64,000 bases of DNA from CAKUFA01 sp963627465 (GCA_963627465.1 CAVGBO010000049.1:31105-95104), one strand, 5' to 3'; shown: positions 25,791-34,560, counted from the first letter of the stretch. Numbers and translations: made by a program. Notes: a model not told the origin generated them from the sequence alone.

Positions 25791-27627
25791 AAGAACACAC
25801 CCCCTTGTACCGCTGGATACCGCAGCCGTTGCAGCCTTTGCGGCAGTCCTTGGTGGTTTCAGCCCGCTCCGCCTTCTCCTTCTCATGCCACAGGAATTGC
25901 TTCGTCACCCCTGCATCGATGAAGTCCCAAGGCAGGATTTCCTCTTTGCTGCGGCGGCGATAAGCATAGAACGCCGGATCCACATGGCACTCGTCGAAGG
26001 CTTCCATCCATTTGTCAAACTTGAACTGTTCGCTCCATCCATCCAGAATGCAGCCCTTTTCGAAAGCCTTCAGCAGCACGTCACACATGCGCCGATCGCC
26101 CCGGGCAAAGCAAGCTTCCAGATAGCTCAGTTCCGGCTCATGCCAGTTAAAGTTAACACCTTTGACACCGTGAAGTACCGTGCGCAAATAGGCCTGCTTG
26201 TCCTTGATTTGCTGCTGAGTATCCTGAGGCTCCCACTGGAATGGGGTAAAAGGCTTGGGCACAAAGCTGGAAGCGCTGCAGGTAACACGCAGACCCTTCG
26301 CCCGCTGATCCTTTGGCACGGCAAAATAGGCACTGACACATTTTTGCGCTAGGTCACCGATGCCGTCCAAGTCCGCTGTGGTTTCCGTAGGCAGGCCAAT
26401 CATGAAATACAGCTTCACCGAGTTCCAACCGCCGTGGAAAGCATCGTTTACCTTCTCCATCAGGTCGGCTTCGCTGACGCCTTTGTTGATTACATCCCGC
26501 AGCCGCTGGGTACCGGCTTCCGGCGCAAAAGTCAGGCTGGATTTATGCACTTTTTGGGTTTCCTCAAGGGACTCCTTCAGCACGCTGTCGATGCGCAGAG
26601 AAGGAAGGCTGACGGAAACATGCTTCTTTTCAAAGGCCTTCATCAGCTCACGAATCAGCTCCGCCAAGCAAGTATAGTCGCCGCTGGACAGGCTGGACAG
26701 GCTGATTTCCTCATAACCGGTGGTGTTTTCAAGGCTAAGTCCCAGTTCCATCAGCCTTTCCAAACTCCGCTCACGTACAGGGCGGTACAGCATGCCTGCC
26801 TCGCAAAAACGACAGCCCCGGGTACATCCCCGCATGATTTCCAGCATAATGCGGTCATGGATGATTTCTGTGTAAGGCACAGGAATATCCTTGGGGTAAT
26901 AGGCTGTGTTCAGATCCACCACAATCCGCTTGTTCACCTTAGCAGGAGCTTCCGGGCAATTAGGCGTAAAGGAAGCAATGGTGCCGTCTTCATGGTAGGT
27001 CACATCATACAAAGAAGGCACGTACACACCTTGCAGCTTTGCCAGCTGCTTCAGGCAGCTTTCCCGGGATTCCCCGGACTTGCGCCATGCCGCAATGATG
27101 TCACACAATTCCAGCATGACTTCTTCCCCGTCGCCGATCATGAAAGCGTCAATGACCCCTGCAAGAGGTTCCGGATTGAAAGCGCAAGGTCCTCCTGCCA
27201 CAATGATGGGATCCTCCCGACGGCGTTCGCTGCTGCGGAAAGGGATGCCGGACAAATGGAGCATGGCAAGAATGTTGGTGTAGCTCATCTCGTATTGCAG
27301 GGTAAAGCCCACCACATCAAAGGCATTCACCGGATGCCTGCTTTCCAATGAAAACAGCGGAACCTGCTCCTGTTCCATCAGCTCCATCATGTCCACCCAA
27401 GGCATGCAGACACGCTCGCAGAGCATTTTCTCCCGCTGATTGATCAGCCCGTAAAGGATCTTCATGCCCAAGTGGGACATGGCGACCTCGTACGTATCCG
27501 GAAAGCAGAAAGCGAAGGTAAGCTCCATGCTGTCGAAATCCTTGTGTACGGCGTTCATCTCGCCGCCGGTATATCTGGATGGCTTCTGCACCTTTTCCAG
27601 CATCCGCTCAATCTTATTCTCGTCCAA
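25768..27627 (-). CDS. B12-binding/radical-SAM protein (TIGR03960 family)
   Basis: 619 residues. The N-terminal part has a Rossmann-like B12-binding region (about 30-200; FCFPDTYEVAMSHLGMKIL, IVAGGPCAFNPEPLAG) and then a radical-SAM core with the cluster motif MRGCTRGCRFCEAGMLYRP near residue 270. The C-terminal tail is Cys-rich (KDCRKGCNGCGIQRY). Together with the DUF2344 protein it forms a conserved pair of unknown reaction. The start is TTG 27627, 8 bases after GGGAG, and it is the first gene of the nine-gene operon that runs to ynbB. Residues downstream (SASSFVPKPFTPFQWEPQD) are typical of the family. Confidence 0.92.
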   Translation of the reverse strand: MDENKIERMLEKVQKPSRYTGGEMNAVHKDFDSMELTFAFCFPDTYEVAMSHLGMKILYGLINQREKMLCERVCMPWVDMMELMEQEQVPLFSLESRHPVNAFDVVGFTLQYEMSYTNILAMLHLSGIPFRSSERRREDPIIVAGGPCAFNPEPLAGVIDAFMIGDGEEVMLELCDIIAAWRKSGESRESCLKQLAKLQGVYVPSLYDVTYHEDGTIASFTPNCPEAPAKVNKRIVVDLNTAYYPKDIPVPYTEIIHDRIMLEIMRGCTRGCRFCEAGMLYRPVRERSLERLMELGLSLENTTGYEEISLSSLSSGDYTCLAELIRELMKAFEKKHVSVSLPSLRIDSVLKESLEETQKVHKSSLTFAPEAGTQRLRDVINKGVSEADLMEKVNDAFHGGWNSVKLYFMIGLPTETTADLDGIGDLAQKCVSAYFAVPKDQRAKGLRVTCSASSFVPKPFTPFQWEPQDTQQQIKDKQAYLRTVLHGVKGVNFNWHEPELSYLEACFARGDRRMCDVLLKAFEKGCILDGWSEQFKFDKWMEAFDECHVDPAFYAYRRRSKEEILPWDFIDAGVTKQFLWHEKEKAERAETTKDCRKGCNGCGIQRYKGVCSFADHGCV

Positions 27628-27660
27628 AAAAGCAGCTCCCTTCCATGGTCATGCTCATGT

Positions 27661-27689
27661 AATGTATCATTTTTCAAGGCTTGGGTCAA
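27661..27689 (-). promoter_or_regulatory. Promoter of the radical-SAM to ynbB operon
   Basis: TTGACC (27684-27689), 17 bases, TACATT (27661-27666) on the minus strand. This is the only clear promoter upstream of the 12-kb run. Confidence 0.6.
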
Positions 27690-27723
27690 CCTTTTTCGCC
27701 CCCGAAACCCTGACCTTTCAACG

Positions 27724-27769
27724 CAAAAATCAGCGGAGCTGCATTCCTTGGAAGCAAGCATCCGCCGAT
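27724..27769 (-). terminator. Terminator after the CapA-like gene
   Basis: ATCGGCGGA pairs with TCCGCTGAT (one G-T) and extends into a longer loop region; the minus strand continues TTTTTGCG. Confidence 0.75.
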
Positions 27770-27772
27770 CAG

Positions 27773-29086
27773 TTAGTTGCCTAAGCTGACGGGAGAGCCA
27801 TCTAAGGCCGACTGCACCGTCTTCAGTGCCTTGGTCATGGCACTGATTTGATCGCTGTCCATGCCATCCGGGGCAAGGGAATTGCTGGGAAGTACCCGGT
27901 AATGGTACTGTCCCTCCTGCTTGTAACGCCAAATATAGGTAGGCACGCCGGAAACCTGCCGGATATCCAAGTTTCCATCTGCATCCAAGCCAATTTTGAC
28001 CTTCAGCAGCAAGCCTGCCACATTGGCATTCTTTCGTGAATCCCCCAGCAGCATGCCCAGGGAGTAGGCACACAGCACCTGCCGGCCATCCGATGCGTTC
28101 AGCCACTCCACTGCCTGCACCGTCTCCGACCCTGCACCGATAATCAAGTCAGCACCGCTGTCCGCAATGGTTTGGGCAATGGCCTTCTGATCCTTGGTGA
28201 CAGCCGTTTTTCCGTCCGAGCCCCAGTTCAGGGACACAATCACTGCCTGCGCCCCCTGCTGCTTGGCTCGGCTAATGTCGGAAGCAATCTTCTCCGTATC
28301 CACCAAGGGAATCAAATCAGCAGCGGATTCATTCTTGATTTTCTTTTTGCCTGTGTTGGTCAAGGCACTGGTGTAGTGGAGCAGTGCAACCTTCATGCCC
28401 CCAAGGGTTAAGGTGGTAACATTGGAAGCATCCTCTGCCGACGTATAGGCGCCGATGACCGCCAACCCCTTGCCTTGCAAGGCATTGATGGTGGATGTAA
28501 CCCCGGCAGATCCTTGGTCGAACACTTCCGGGAAACCAAGGGCAACCCCGTTAATCCCTGATCCGGTCAGCATGGGCACAATCTGCTCCGGTGCTACCGT
28601 ATCAGAAACCTTGGCACTGGGCACAATCAGGTTTTCCAGCGTCACCATGGTAAAATCCGACTGCATAGAGGATGCCAGCAGGGTGAAAATATCCGTAAAG
28701 TCATAATCCTTGGCAGCACTGTAGTAAGCCGACTTTCGCACCCCAGACTGCACCATGACACTACCCCCAAAGCACAGCGTGGCCTCATAAGTGGGGGCGG
28801 CAGTCGCTACTACCTCCGCCGTCTTCGGGGCAAGGGTAGGTGCTGCCGTTGCTGCCGCTTCCGTAGGTTCCGCCGTTGCCTGTGCCTGAATGGGAATATC
28901 GTTCTTTTCCAGCTTTGGCAGGTCGGAGAGCTTCAATGCGCTCAGCATTTCTCCGGCGTCAACGTTCAGTTCCGTCTCTCCTTGCAGCCGGGGCAGTACA
29001 AAGGCCAGTGCACCGGCAACGCACAAGGTGATCGCCAGCATCAAAACCGTACCGAAAGAAACCCCCCGGTGTTTCTTTTTCCGCAT
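27773..29086 (-). CDS. Membrane-anchored CapA-like protein with altered metal site
   Basis: 437 residues. One N-terminal transmembrane segment (about 10-33, GVSFGTVLMLAITLCVAGAL) puts the rest outside. A Pro/Ala/Thr linker (about 66-95, ATAEPTEAAATAAPTLAP) leads to a CapA-type metallophosphatase fold. The usual first motif FVGDxML reads CFGGSVMV, the NLE-type motif reads TLENLIV and the HWGxE-type motif reads SLNWGSDG, so several expected metal ligands (Asp, His) are missing. CapA homologues serve capsule or poly-gamma-glutamate synthesis; with these changes this protein may be non-catalytic. ATG 29086 follows AAGGAGG; the frame is open six codons further. Confidence 0.75.
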   Translation of the reverse strand: MRKKKHRGVSFGTVLMLAITLCVAGALAFVLPRLQGETELNVDAGEMLSALKLSDLPKLEKNDIPIQAQATAEPTEAAATAAPTLAPKTAEVVATAAPTYEATLCFGGSVMVQSGVRKSAYYSAAKDYDFTDIFTLLASSMQSDFTMVTLENLIVPSAKVSDTVAPEQIVPMLTGSGINGVALGFPEVFDQGSAGVTSTINALQGKGLAVIGAYTSAEDASNVTTLTLGGMKVALLHYTSALTNTGKKKIKNESAADLIPLVDTEKIASDISRAKQQGAQAVIVSLNWGSDGKTAVTKDQKAIAQTIADSGADLIIGAGSETVQAVEWLNASDGRQVLCAYSLGMLLGDSRKNANVAGLLLKVKIGLDADGNLDIRQVSGVPTYIWRYKQEGQYHYRVLPSNSLAPDGMDSDQISAMTKALKTVQSALDGSPVSLGN

Positions 29087-29120
29087 GGCGTTCACCTCCT
29101 TCAACGTGCAGCATCATCCA

Positions 29121-29240
29121 TTAAAACACTTGCGAGAGAATGGCTGCCGCCAACACGGAAAAGATCATCAACCCGGCCAGCGTCAGGCTGACAATGCGGA
29201 TGACTGTCTTCTTCCGCTCCGCCTTATTCATCTTGGACAA
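29121..29240 (-). CDS. 39-residue single-pass membrane peptide
   Basis: Start TTG at 29240, 9 bases after AAGGAG that is in the end of the CorC/HlyC gene; an in-frame ATG at 29231 is further down. The product has a basic N-terminus (MSKMNKAERKKTVIR) and one hydrophobic helix at about 16-36 (IVSLTLAGLMIFSVLAAAIL). It resembles in layout the short DUF4044/Prli42-type peptides of Firmicutes, which anchor stress signalling complexes, but I cannot confirm homology. It lies tightly between the CorC/HlyC gene and the CapA-like gene in one operon. The stop is 34 bases before the CapA ATG. Confidence 0.6.
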   Translation of the reverse strand: MSKMNKAERKKTVIRIVSLTLAGLMIFSVLAAAILSQVF

Positions 29241-29245
29241 GAGGA

Positions 29246-30511
29246 TCAGCTCCTTTGTTCTTCATCATTTTGCCCGTCTTCGCCTTGAAAGGCCACATTC
29301 AGCCGAGTCACACGCCGCTTATCCATGGCCACCACCTCGCAGTGAAGCTGGTCTGCATCAAAAGTATCCCCTACCTTAGGAATGCGTCCAAGCACCTCAG
29401 CTGCAAAGCCGCCCACCGTGTCTGCTTCGTAGTCATCCTTAATATGGAATTTCTCCAGCAGATCACTAAGCTGCATGGAGCCATCCACGCTGAAGGAGCC
29501 GTCAGGCTGGGCAACCATATCCTCGCTGACGTCATCGTGCTCGTCATAGATCTCGCCGACCAATTCTTCCAGCACGTCTTCCATGGTCACAAGGCCTTCC
29601 GTGCCGCCGAACTCATCCAGCAGAATCACCATGTGGGTCTTGGAAGACTGGAACAGCTTCAGCAGCTTGGAAATTTTCAATGTGGAAGGAGCCCACACAG
29701 GGGGCTTCATAATCTGGCAAATGTCATTGCAGCCGGCGTGCTTTTGCACGTAGAAATCCTTCTCATGGAGGATGCCCACCACGTGATCCATATCTTCGTG
29801 ATAGACAGGCACACGGGAATAGCCGCTTTCCCGCAGCACCTCGGCAGCCTCCTCCATGGTAGCCGTGTCCTGAATGGCGGTAATGTCCACTCTAGGTGTC
29901 AGGATACTCTGGGCATCCTGATCGTTAAACTCAATGGCGGAACGGATCAGCTCGCCTTCGTGGGCATCCATGTCCCCCTCATGCTGTGCTTCGTCTACCA
30001 TGGTCATCAGCTCATCTTCGATGTTGCTTTCTTCCTCATGGGTGAACCGTTTCATCAGCTTATTGCGCAGCAGGGAAAAAATCTTATCCAAAGGGGTAAA
30101 AAGGATCATGAGCACACGAAGCGGCTCCGCCACGGCAATGGCGATACGCTCCGCATTGTCCTTCGCCAGGGTTTTGGGGGTAATTTCACCAAAGGTCAAT
30201 ACCACCAAGGTAATGACAATGGTGGACACGGTGGGACCCATATTGCCCACCAGTCCGGTAAAAAGCACTGTGCCGATGGAGGCGGCCAGCGTATTCACAA
30301 TGTTGTTGCCGATCAGGATGGTAGTCAGCAGGCGATCGTACTTCTCGGAAAGGTCAAGCGCCCGCTGTGCGCCTCGCTTCCCGTCTGCCGCCATGGTCTT
30401 CATCCGCACGCGGTTCAGCGCCATATAGGCAGTTTCGGACGCAGAGAAAAAGGCGGACAGCGATACGCATAGCAGCAGAATTGCGATCAGCAGCCACATA
30501 CTTGGGTTCAT
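29246..30511 (-). CDS. CNNM/CorC/HlyC-family membrane protein with CBS domains
   Basis: 421 residues. The DUF21 transmembrane domain, with four hydrophobic segments (about 1-150), contains FSASETAYMALNRVRM and GNNIVNTLAASIG. Two CBS domains follow (about 200-320; LTPRVDITAIQDTATMEEAA and EFGGTEGLVTMEDVLEELVG), then a CorC_HlyC domain to the end. The family is linked to magnesium and cobalt transport or tolerance, and despite the name haemolysin is rarely lytic. ATG 30511 is chosen over an in-frame TTG at 30520 because GGAAG is 11 versus 3 bases away. The next genes are the 39-residue peptide and CapA-like protein. Confidence 0.9.
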   Translation of the reverse strand: MNPSMWLLIAILLLCVSLSAFFSASETAYMALNRVRMKTMAADGKRGAQRALDLSEKYDRLLTTILIGNNIVNTLAASIGTVLFTGLVGNMGPTVSTIVITLVVLTFGEITPKTLAKDNAERIAIAVAEPLRVLMILFTPLDKIFSLLRNKLMKRFTHEEESNIEDELMTMVDEAQHEGDMDAHEGELIRSAIEFNDQDAQSILTPRVDITAIQDTATMEEAAEVLRESGYSRVPVYHEDMDHVVGILHEKDFYVQKHAGCNDICQIMKPPVWAPSTLKISKLLKLFQSSKTHMVILLDEFGGTEGLVTMEDVLEELVGEIYDEHDDVSEDMVAQPDGSFSVDGSMQLSDLLEKFHIKDDYEADTVGGFAAEVLGRIPKVGDTFDADQLHCEVVAMDKRRVTRLNVAFQGEDGQNDEEQRS

Positions 30512-30645
30512 GGAAAACAAATCTTCCTTTCGTCAGTCAGCCATGCGCCGATAAAGGTGATCGGTGCGAGGCGTCAGGACAACAGGGAGGCTGATCCACG
30601 GTACCATCACTCCTTCTTTCGGCGCTTGCAGGATAAACAACGGTA

Positions 30646-30674
30646 ATTATACCATGGGTCATGGAAAAAAGCAA
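30646..30674 (-). promoter_or_regulatory. Promoter of the CorC/HlyC operon
   Basis: TTGCTT (30669-30674), 17 bases, TATAAT (30646-30651) on the minus strand. The transcript would have a leader of about 130 bases with a 24-codon open frame (see findings). Confidence 0.65.
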
Positions 30675-30734
30675 ATGCGGGATGTGAGCGTTCAGCGCAA
30701 AATCTGGAGAGTGGATCTGGATTTACAGCAAAAT

Positions 30735-30761
30735 CCCGATGCGCCGCAAAAGCGCATCGGG
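30735..30761 (-). terminator. Terminator of leuS
   Basis: CCCGATGCGC pairs with GCGCATCGGG in a perfect 10-bp stem and is followed on the minus strand by ATTTTGC. It lies 14 bases after the leuS stop. Confidence 0.9.
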
Positions 30762-30775
30762 ACTCAGAAATAGTC

Positions 30776-33193
30776 TTACTTTGCCACAATATTCAGCAGA
30801 CGACCGGGCACGAAGATTACCTTCATGACGGTTTTGCCTGCAAGGATCTTCTGCACTTCCGGGTTCTCCGGCAGTTCCTTTTCCGCCTGTTCGCGGGTCA
30901 TGTCCGCCGGCACCATGATGCGTCCGCGAACCTTGCCGCATACCTGCACAGCAATCTCTACTTCCGTCTTCTTCAGTGCCTCTTCATCCCAAGTAGGCCA
31001 CTTCTGATGATGGATGGGATCGCCAAAGCCCTGGGTCTGCCACATTTCCTCCGTAATATGCGGAGCAACAGGGTTCAGCAGCAGCAGCAGGGTACGAAGT
31101 TCTCCACGGGTTACGCTGCCCTGCTGGAACATTTCGTTCACCAGGGTCATCATGGCAGCGATGGCCGTGTTGTACTTCATCTTTTCATAGTCTTCGGAAA
31201 CCTTCTTCACGGTTTCGTGCATCAGGCTGTTCAGCTTAGCAGAATAGCCTTCCTCTGCCGTGACGATTTCCTGCAGCCGCCACACCCGATCCAGGAAGCG
31301 GCGGCATCCCTTGGCACCGTTGGTGGACCACGGAATAGCCTGATCAAAGGCACCCATGAACATTTCGTACAGGCGGAAAGCGTCTGCACCGATTTCATCA
31401 ATAATGTCATCCGGGTTAATCACGTTGCCCCGGGACTTGGACATCTTCTCCCCGTTTTCGCCCAGAATCATGCCGTGGCTGGTACGTTTCTGGTAGGGTT
31501 CAGGGCTGGGCACCACACCAATATCGTGGAGGAACAAGTGCCAGAACCGGCTGTAGAGCAGGTGCAGGGTGGTATGCTCCATGCCGCCGTTGTACCAGTC
31601 CACAGGCAGCCAATACTTCATGGCTTCCTGGCTTGCAATGGCATGGTCATTGTGAGGATCCGTATAGCGGATGAAATACCAGCTGGAGCCTGCCCACTGG
31701 GGCATGGTATCCGTTTCACGCTTGGCAGGACCGCCACAGCAGGGGCAGGTGGTGTTCACCCACTCCGTCATGGTGGACAGGGGGCTTTCGCCGTCATCCG
31801 TGGGCTCGTAATTTTCCACGTTAGGCAGCAGCACCGGCAGCTGATCTTCCGGCACAGGCACCATGCCGCACTTGTCGCAGTGAATCATGGGGATGGGTTC
31901 GCCCCAGTACCGCTGACGGCTGAACACCCAGTCGCGGAGCTTGAAGTTGACCTTCTTTTCACCCAGACCCTTTTCCGTCAGGTACTCGATGATGGCCTTC
32001 TTGGCCTGAGCCACCTTCATGCCGTTGAGGAAGCCGGAGTTTACCATGACGCCATCCTGAATGTCGGTATAGGCCTCCTTCTCCACATCGCCGCCGGCCA
32101 CCACTTCGATTACAGGCAGGTTGAACTTCCGTGCAAACTCCCAGTCACGGGTATCATGGGCAGGAACAGCCATGATAGCACCCGTGCCGTAGGTCATCAG
32201 CACATAGTCGCTCAGCCAGATGGGAATTTCCTTGCCGGTTACAGGGTTCACGGCACGGACGCCTTCCACCTGCACACCAGTCTTTTCCTTGGCAAGCTCT
32301 GCACGCTCGAAGTCGCTCTTCTTGGCGGCAGCTTCCCGGTATGCCAAGCAGGCATCATAGTTGGTGATCTTATCCTTCAGCTTATCAATCAGCGGATGCT
32401 CAGGAGACAGCACCATGTAGGTTGCGCCGAACAGAGTATCAGGACGGGTGGTGTAAACCCGCACCTTCTCGCCTTCAGCCGTCAGGCAGAAATCCACCTC
32501 GGCACCTTCACTGCGGCCGATCCAGTTCCGCTGCTGCACCTTCACCTTGTCAATGAAGTCCACCGTGTCCAGACCGTCCAGCAGCTTCTGGGCATAAGCG
32601 GTGATCTTCAGCATCCACTGGGTCTTGACCTTACGCACCACCGTGCTGCCGCACCGCTCGCACACGCCGCCAACCACTTCTTCATTGGCCAGGCCGCACT
32701 TGCAGGAGGGACACCAGTTAATGGGCATATGTGCCTTGTAAGCCAAGCCATGCTTGTACAGCTGCAGGAAGATCCACTGGGTCCACTTAAAGTAGTTAGG
32801 ATCGGTGGTATTCACCTCACGGGTATAATCGAAGGAGAAGCCGATTTTCTTCAGCTGTTCCCGGAAATGATCAATGTTCTTCTGGGTTACGGCCGCAGGA
32901 TGCACCTTATTCTTGATCGCATAGTTCTCCGTAGGCAGACCGAAAGCATCCCAGCCGATGGGGAAAAGCACGTTGTACCCTTCCATGCGGCGCTTCCGGG
33001 CAATAATGTCCATGGCCGTGTTGGAACGAGGATGTCCCACGTGCAGTCCCTGTCCGGAAGGATAAGGGAACTCAATCAGTCCGTAAAACTTGGGCTTGGA
33101 ATAGTCGTCCGTAGCTTCAAAAGCGTGGGATTCTTCCCAGATTTTCTGCCACTTGGGCTCAATCCGTTTGGGGTCGTATGCTTGGATTTCCAT
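30776..33193 (-). CDS. leuS: Leucyl-tRNA synthetase
   Basis: 805 residues, the family's normal bacterial length. It charges leucine to tRNA-Leu. The class I motifs are HVGH (GLHVGHPRSNTAMD near residue 50, the HIGH box) and GEKMSKSRGNV near residue 575. The inserted editing domain (about 220-420) contains TRPDTLFGATYMVLSPEHPL, and a zinc-like cysteine set is in CPSCKCGLANEEV with CERCGSTV. ATG follows GGAGGAG at 6 bases. It is controlled by the T-box leader at 33194-33434. Confidence 0.97.
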   Translation of the reverse strand: MEIQAYDPKRIEPKWQKIWEESHAFEATDDYSKPKFYGLIEFPYPSGQGLHVGHPRSNTAMDIIARKRRMEGYNVLFPIGWDAFGLPTENYAIKNKVHPAAVTQKNIDHFREQLKKIGFSFDYTREVNTTDPNYFKWTQWIFLQLYKHGLAYKAHMPINWCPSCKCGLANEEVVGGVCERCGSTVVRKVKTQWMLKITAYAQKLLDGLDTVDFIDKVKVQQRNWIGRSEGAEVDFCLTAEGEKVRVYTTRPDTLFGATYMVLSPEHPLIDKLKDKITNYDACLAYREAAAKKSDFERAELAKEKTGVQVEGVRAVNPVTGKEIPIWLSDYVLMTYGTGAIMAVPAHDTRDWEFARKFNLPVIEVVAGGDVEKEAYTDIQDGVMVNSGFLNGMKVAQAKKAIIEYLTEKGLGEKKVNFKLRDWVFSRQRYWGEPIPMIHCDKCGMVPVPEDQLPVLLPNVENYEPTDDGESPLSTMTEWVNTTCPCCGGPAKRETDTMPQWAGSSWYFIRYTDPHNDHAIASQEAMKYWLPVDWYNGGMEHTTLHLLYSRFWHLFLHDIGVVPSPEPYQKRTSHGMILGENGEKMSKSRGNVINPDDIIDEIGADAFRLYEMFMGAFDQAIPWSTNGAKGCRRFLDRVWRLQEIVTAEEGYSAKLNSLMHETVKKVSEDYEKMKYNTAIAAMMTLVNEMFQQGSVTRGELRTLLLLLNPVAPHITEEMWQTQGFGDPIHHQKWPTWDEEALKKTEVEIAVQVCGKVRGRIMVPADMTREQAEKELPENPEVQKILAGKTVMKVIFVPGRLLNIVAK

Positions 33194-33434
33194 TACTTCT
33201 CCTCCTCAAAGAAAAACCGTCCCGCCTCTGCCTAATGCAAAGACGAAACGGTCAGTTTCGCGGTACCACTTTGCTTGCACATTGCTGTGCCACTCATGCG
33301 CTGTAACGGACGCTGCCGCCGATCAAGTCAATCGGTACGCTCCCGGGCGAGCGGTTCTGCCCCTTTCACCGTGCTTGCACCAACCGCACGGCTCTCTACA
33401 TGAAAGAACCAAAACGTTCCCATTCATTGCGACA
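33194..33434 (-). promoter_or_regulatory. T-box riboswitch, leucine type, upstream of leuS
   Basis: The T-box core AAAGTGGTACCGCG is at 33259-33272 on the minus strand. A terminator stem with arms at about 33216-33232 and 33237-33252 and a T5 run follows, and AGAGAG and GGTTGGTGCAAG of stem I lie at about 33370-33397. The T-box competes with this terminator by base pairing with the uncharged tRNA 3' end. A candidate Leu specifier CTC sits in GAACCGCTCGCC; it was not verified by folding. Starvation for leucine should raise leuS expression. Confidence 0.92.
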
Positions 33435-33440
33435 CAAGGA

Positions 33441-33469
33441 AGTATAGCACCCCGGCAGCAGATTGTAAA
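33441..33469 (-). promoter_or_regulatory. leuS promoter
   Basis: TTTACA (33464-33469), 17 bases, TATACT (33441-33446) on the minus strand; the start would be near 33434, at the beginning of the T-box leader. Confidence 0.75.
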
Positions 33470-33568
33470 CCCCCATTTTCCGGCAAAAGAAGCTGCATAA
33501 AGTGGATTTCATTGGGTTCATGCTGGATTCCATCCACCGGCGGCATTTGTCTTCATCCATACCTAACA

Positions 33569-33597
33569 TTGACATTTGTCATGCTTAACTGTATACT
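33569..33597 (+). promoter_or_regulatory. Promoter of the membrane methyltransferase gene
   Basis: TTGACA (33569-33574), 17 bases, TATACT (33592-33597). It is divergent from the leuS promoter; about 50 bases of leader precede the ATG. Confidence 0.8.
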
Positions 33598-33647
33598 GGC
33601 CATGCTGCTTGCAGTATTTTTACAGGAAGTACAGGAGAGCAAGTGTT

Positions 33648-34448
33648 ATGGACACATCCAACGAATATCGTCCCCGTTATGGCAACTGGGTTTCCTCCAA
33701 GGTCATTATCCTTCTTTTTGTGTGCTTTTTGCTGCTGCTCTTCGGCGCCGAGTGGACGGCCGCAAGCTGCCGTTGGCTCAGCGTGGTTATGATGGTCAGT
33801 GCCTTTCTGGTATTGATCGTTACCATGCTGTTTCTGCGTGCCAGAACTGCCCTTAGCTACGAAGGCGGCGGCGTACAGCGCAAGGTGCTGGAAAGTATGC
33901 TGGATCAGGCCAAAGCAGCCGGATGGGATGGCAAAGGCAAGATGCTGGACATCGGCTGCGGCAGCGGTGCTTTGTGTGTGATGGCTGCCAAACAGGAACC
34001 GAAAGTCATGGTTACCGGCATTGACCAATGGAAAAGTCACTGGGAGTACAGCAAAGCTCAATGTGAAGCCAACGCGCAGGCAGAAGGTGTTGCAAACCGT
34101 ATTCTCTTCCGGCAGGAGGATGCTGCCAAGCTTCCTTTTGTTAACGGCATGTTCGACTTGGTGGTCAGCAACCTTACCTTTCACCAGGTGCGGACGCAAA
34201 AGGACAAGCAGGCTCTGATACAAGAGGCTCTGCGCACGGTTAAGCCCGGCGGCATTTTCGTGATGCAGGATACTTTCTACAACAAGCGTCTCTATGGCGA
34301 TCCGGAATCTTTCGTGCAGTCCTTGGCACCCTATGTATCGGAAATTCATCTTGTAGACCATCGCAAGATGGAGGACGTACCCAAGTATCTTCATCTCCCC
34401 TTCTTTCTCGGACAGATGGGTCTGATTTGGGGACGAGTAAAAGCGTAA
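33648..34448 (+). CDS. Membrane-anchored class I SAM-dependent methyltransferase
   Basis: 266 residues. Two hydrophobic segments (about 16-34 and 38-60; SSKVIILLFVCFLLLLFG and VVMMVSAFLVLIVTMLFL) precede a methyltransferase domain. The SAM loop is MLDIGCGSGALCVMAA near residue 102, the acidic end of beta-2 is VTGIDQWK and the post-I motif is FDLVVSNLTFHQV. The membrane anchor is an unusual feature; the substrate is unknown, perhaps a lipid or membrane protein. ATG 33648 follows GGAG at 10 bases. The longer frame starts within the promoter and is not likely. It is a single-gene unit with its own terminator. Confidence 0.8.
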   Translation: MDTSNEYRPRYGNWVSSKVIILLFVCFLLLLFGAEWTAASCRWLSVVMMVSAFLVLIVTMLFLRARTALSYEGGGVQRKVLESMLDQAKAAGWDGKGKMLDIGCGSGALCVMAAKQEPKVMVTGIDQWKSHWEYSKAQCEANAQAEGVANRILFRQEDAAKLPFVNGMFDLVVSNLTFHQVRTQKDKQALIQEALRTVKPGGIFVMQDTFYNKRLYGDPESFVQSLAPYVSEIHLVDHRKMEDVPKYLHLPFFLGQMGLIWGRVKA

Positions 34449-34460
34449 GCACATTTTGGG

Positions 34461-34500
34461 TCGCTGGCTGGGCAGAATGCTTAGTCAGCGATTTTTCTTT
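34461..34500 (+). terminator. Terminator after the methyltransferase gene
   Basis: TCGCTGGCT pairs with AGTCAGCGA (one G-T) and is followed by TTTTTCTTTTTAT. Confidence 0.85.
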
Positions 34501-34560
34501 TTATCTGAAGTGTACAATTTTCTTTGTGATTCTTTTTGTTAAAAAAATATCGTTAAACAG

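Noticed and set aside
31007..33235. Long open frame on the plus strand opposite leuS
   Set aside because: It is fully antisense to a complete leuS with all motifs; its protein is His/Gly-rich and has no ribosome site, as expected for a shadow frame in a codon-biased gene.
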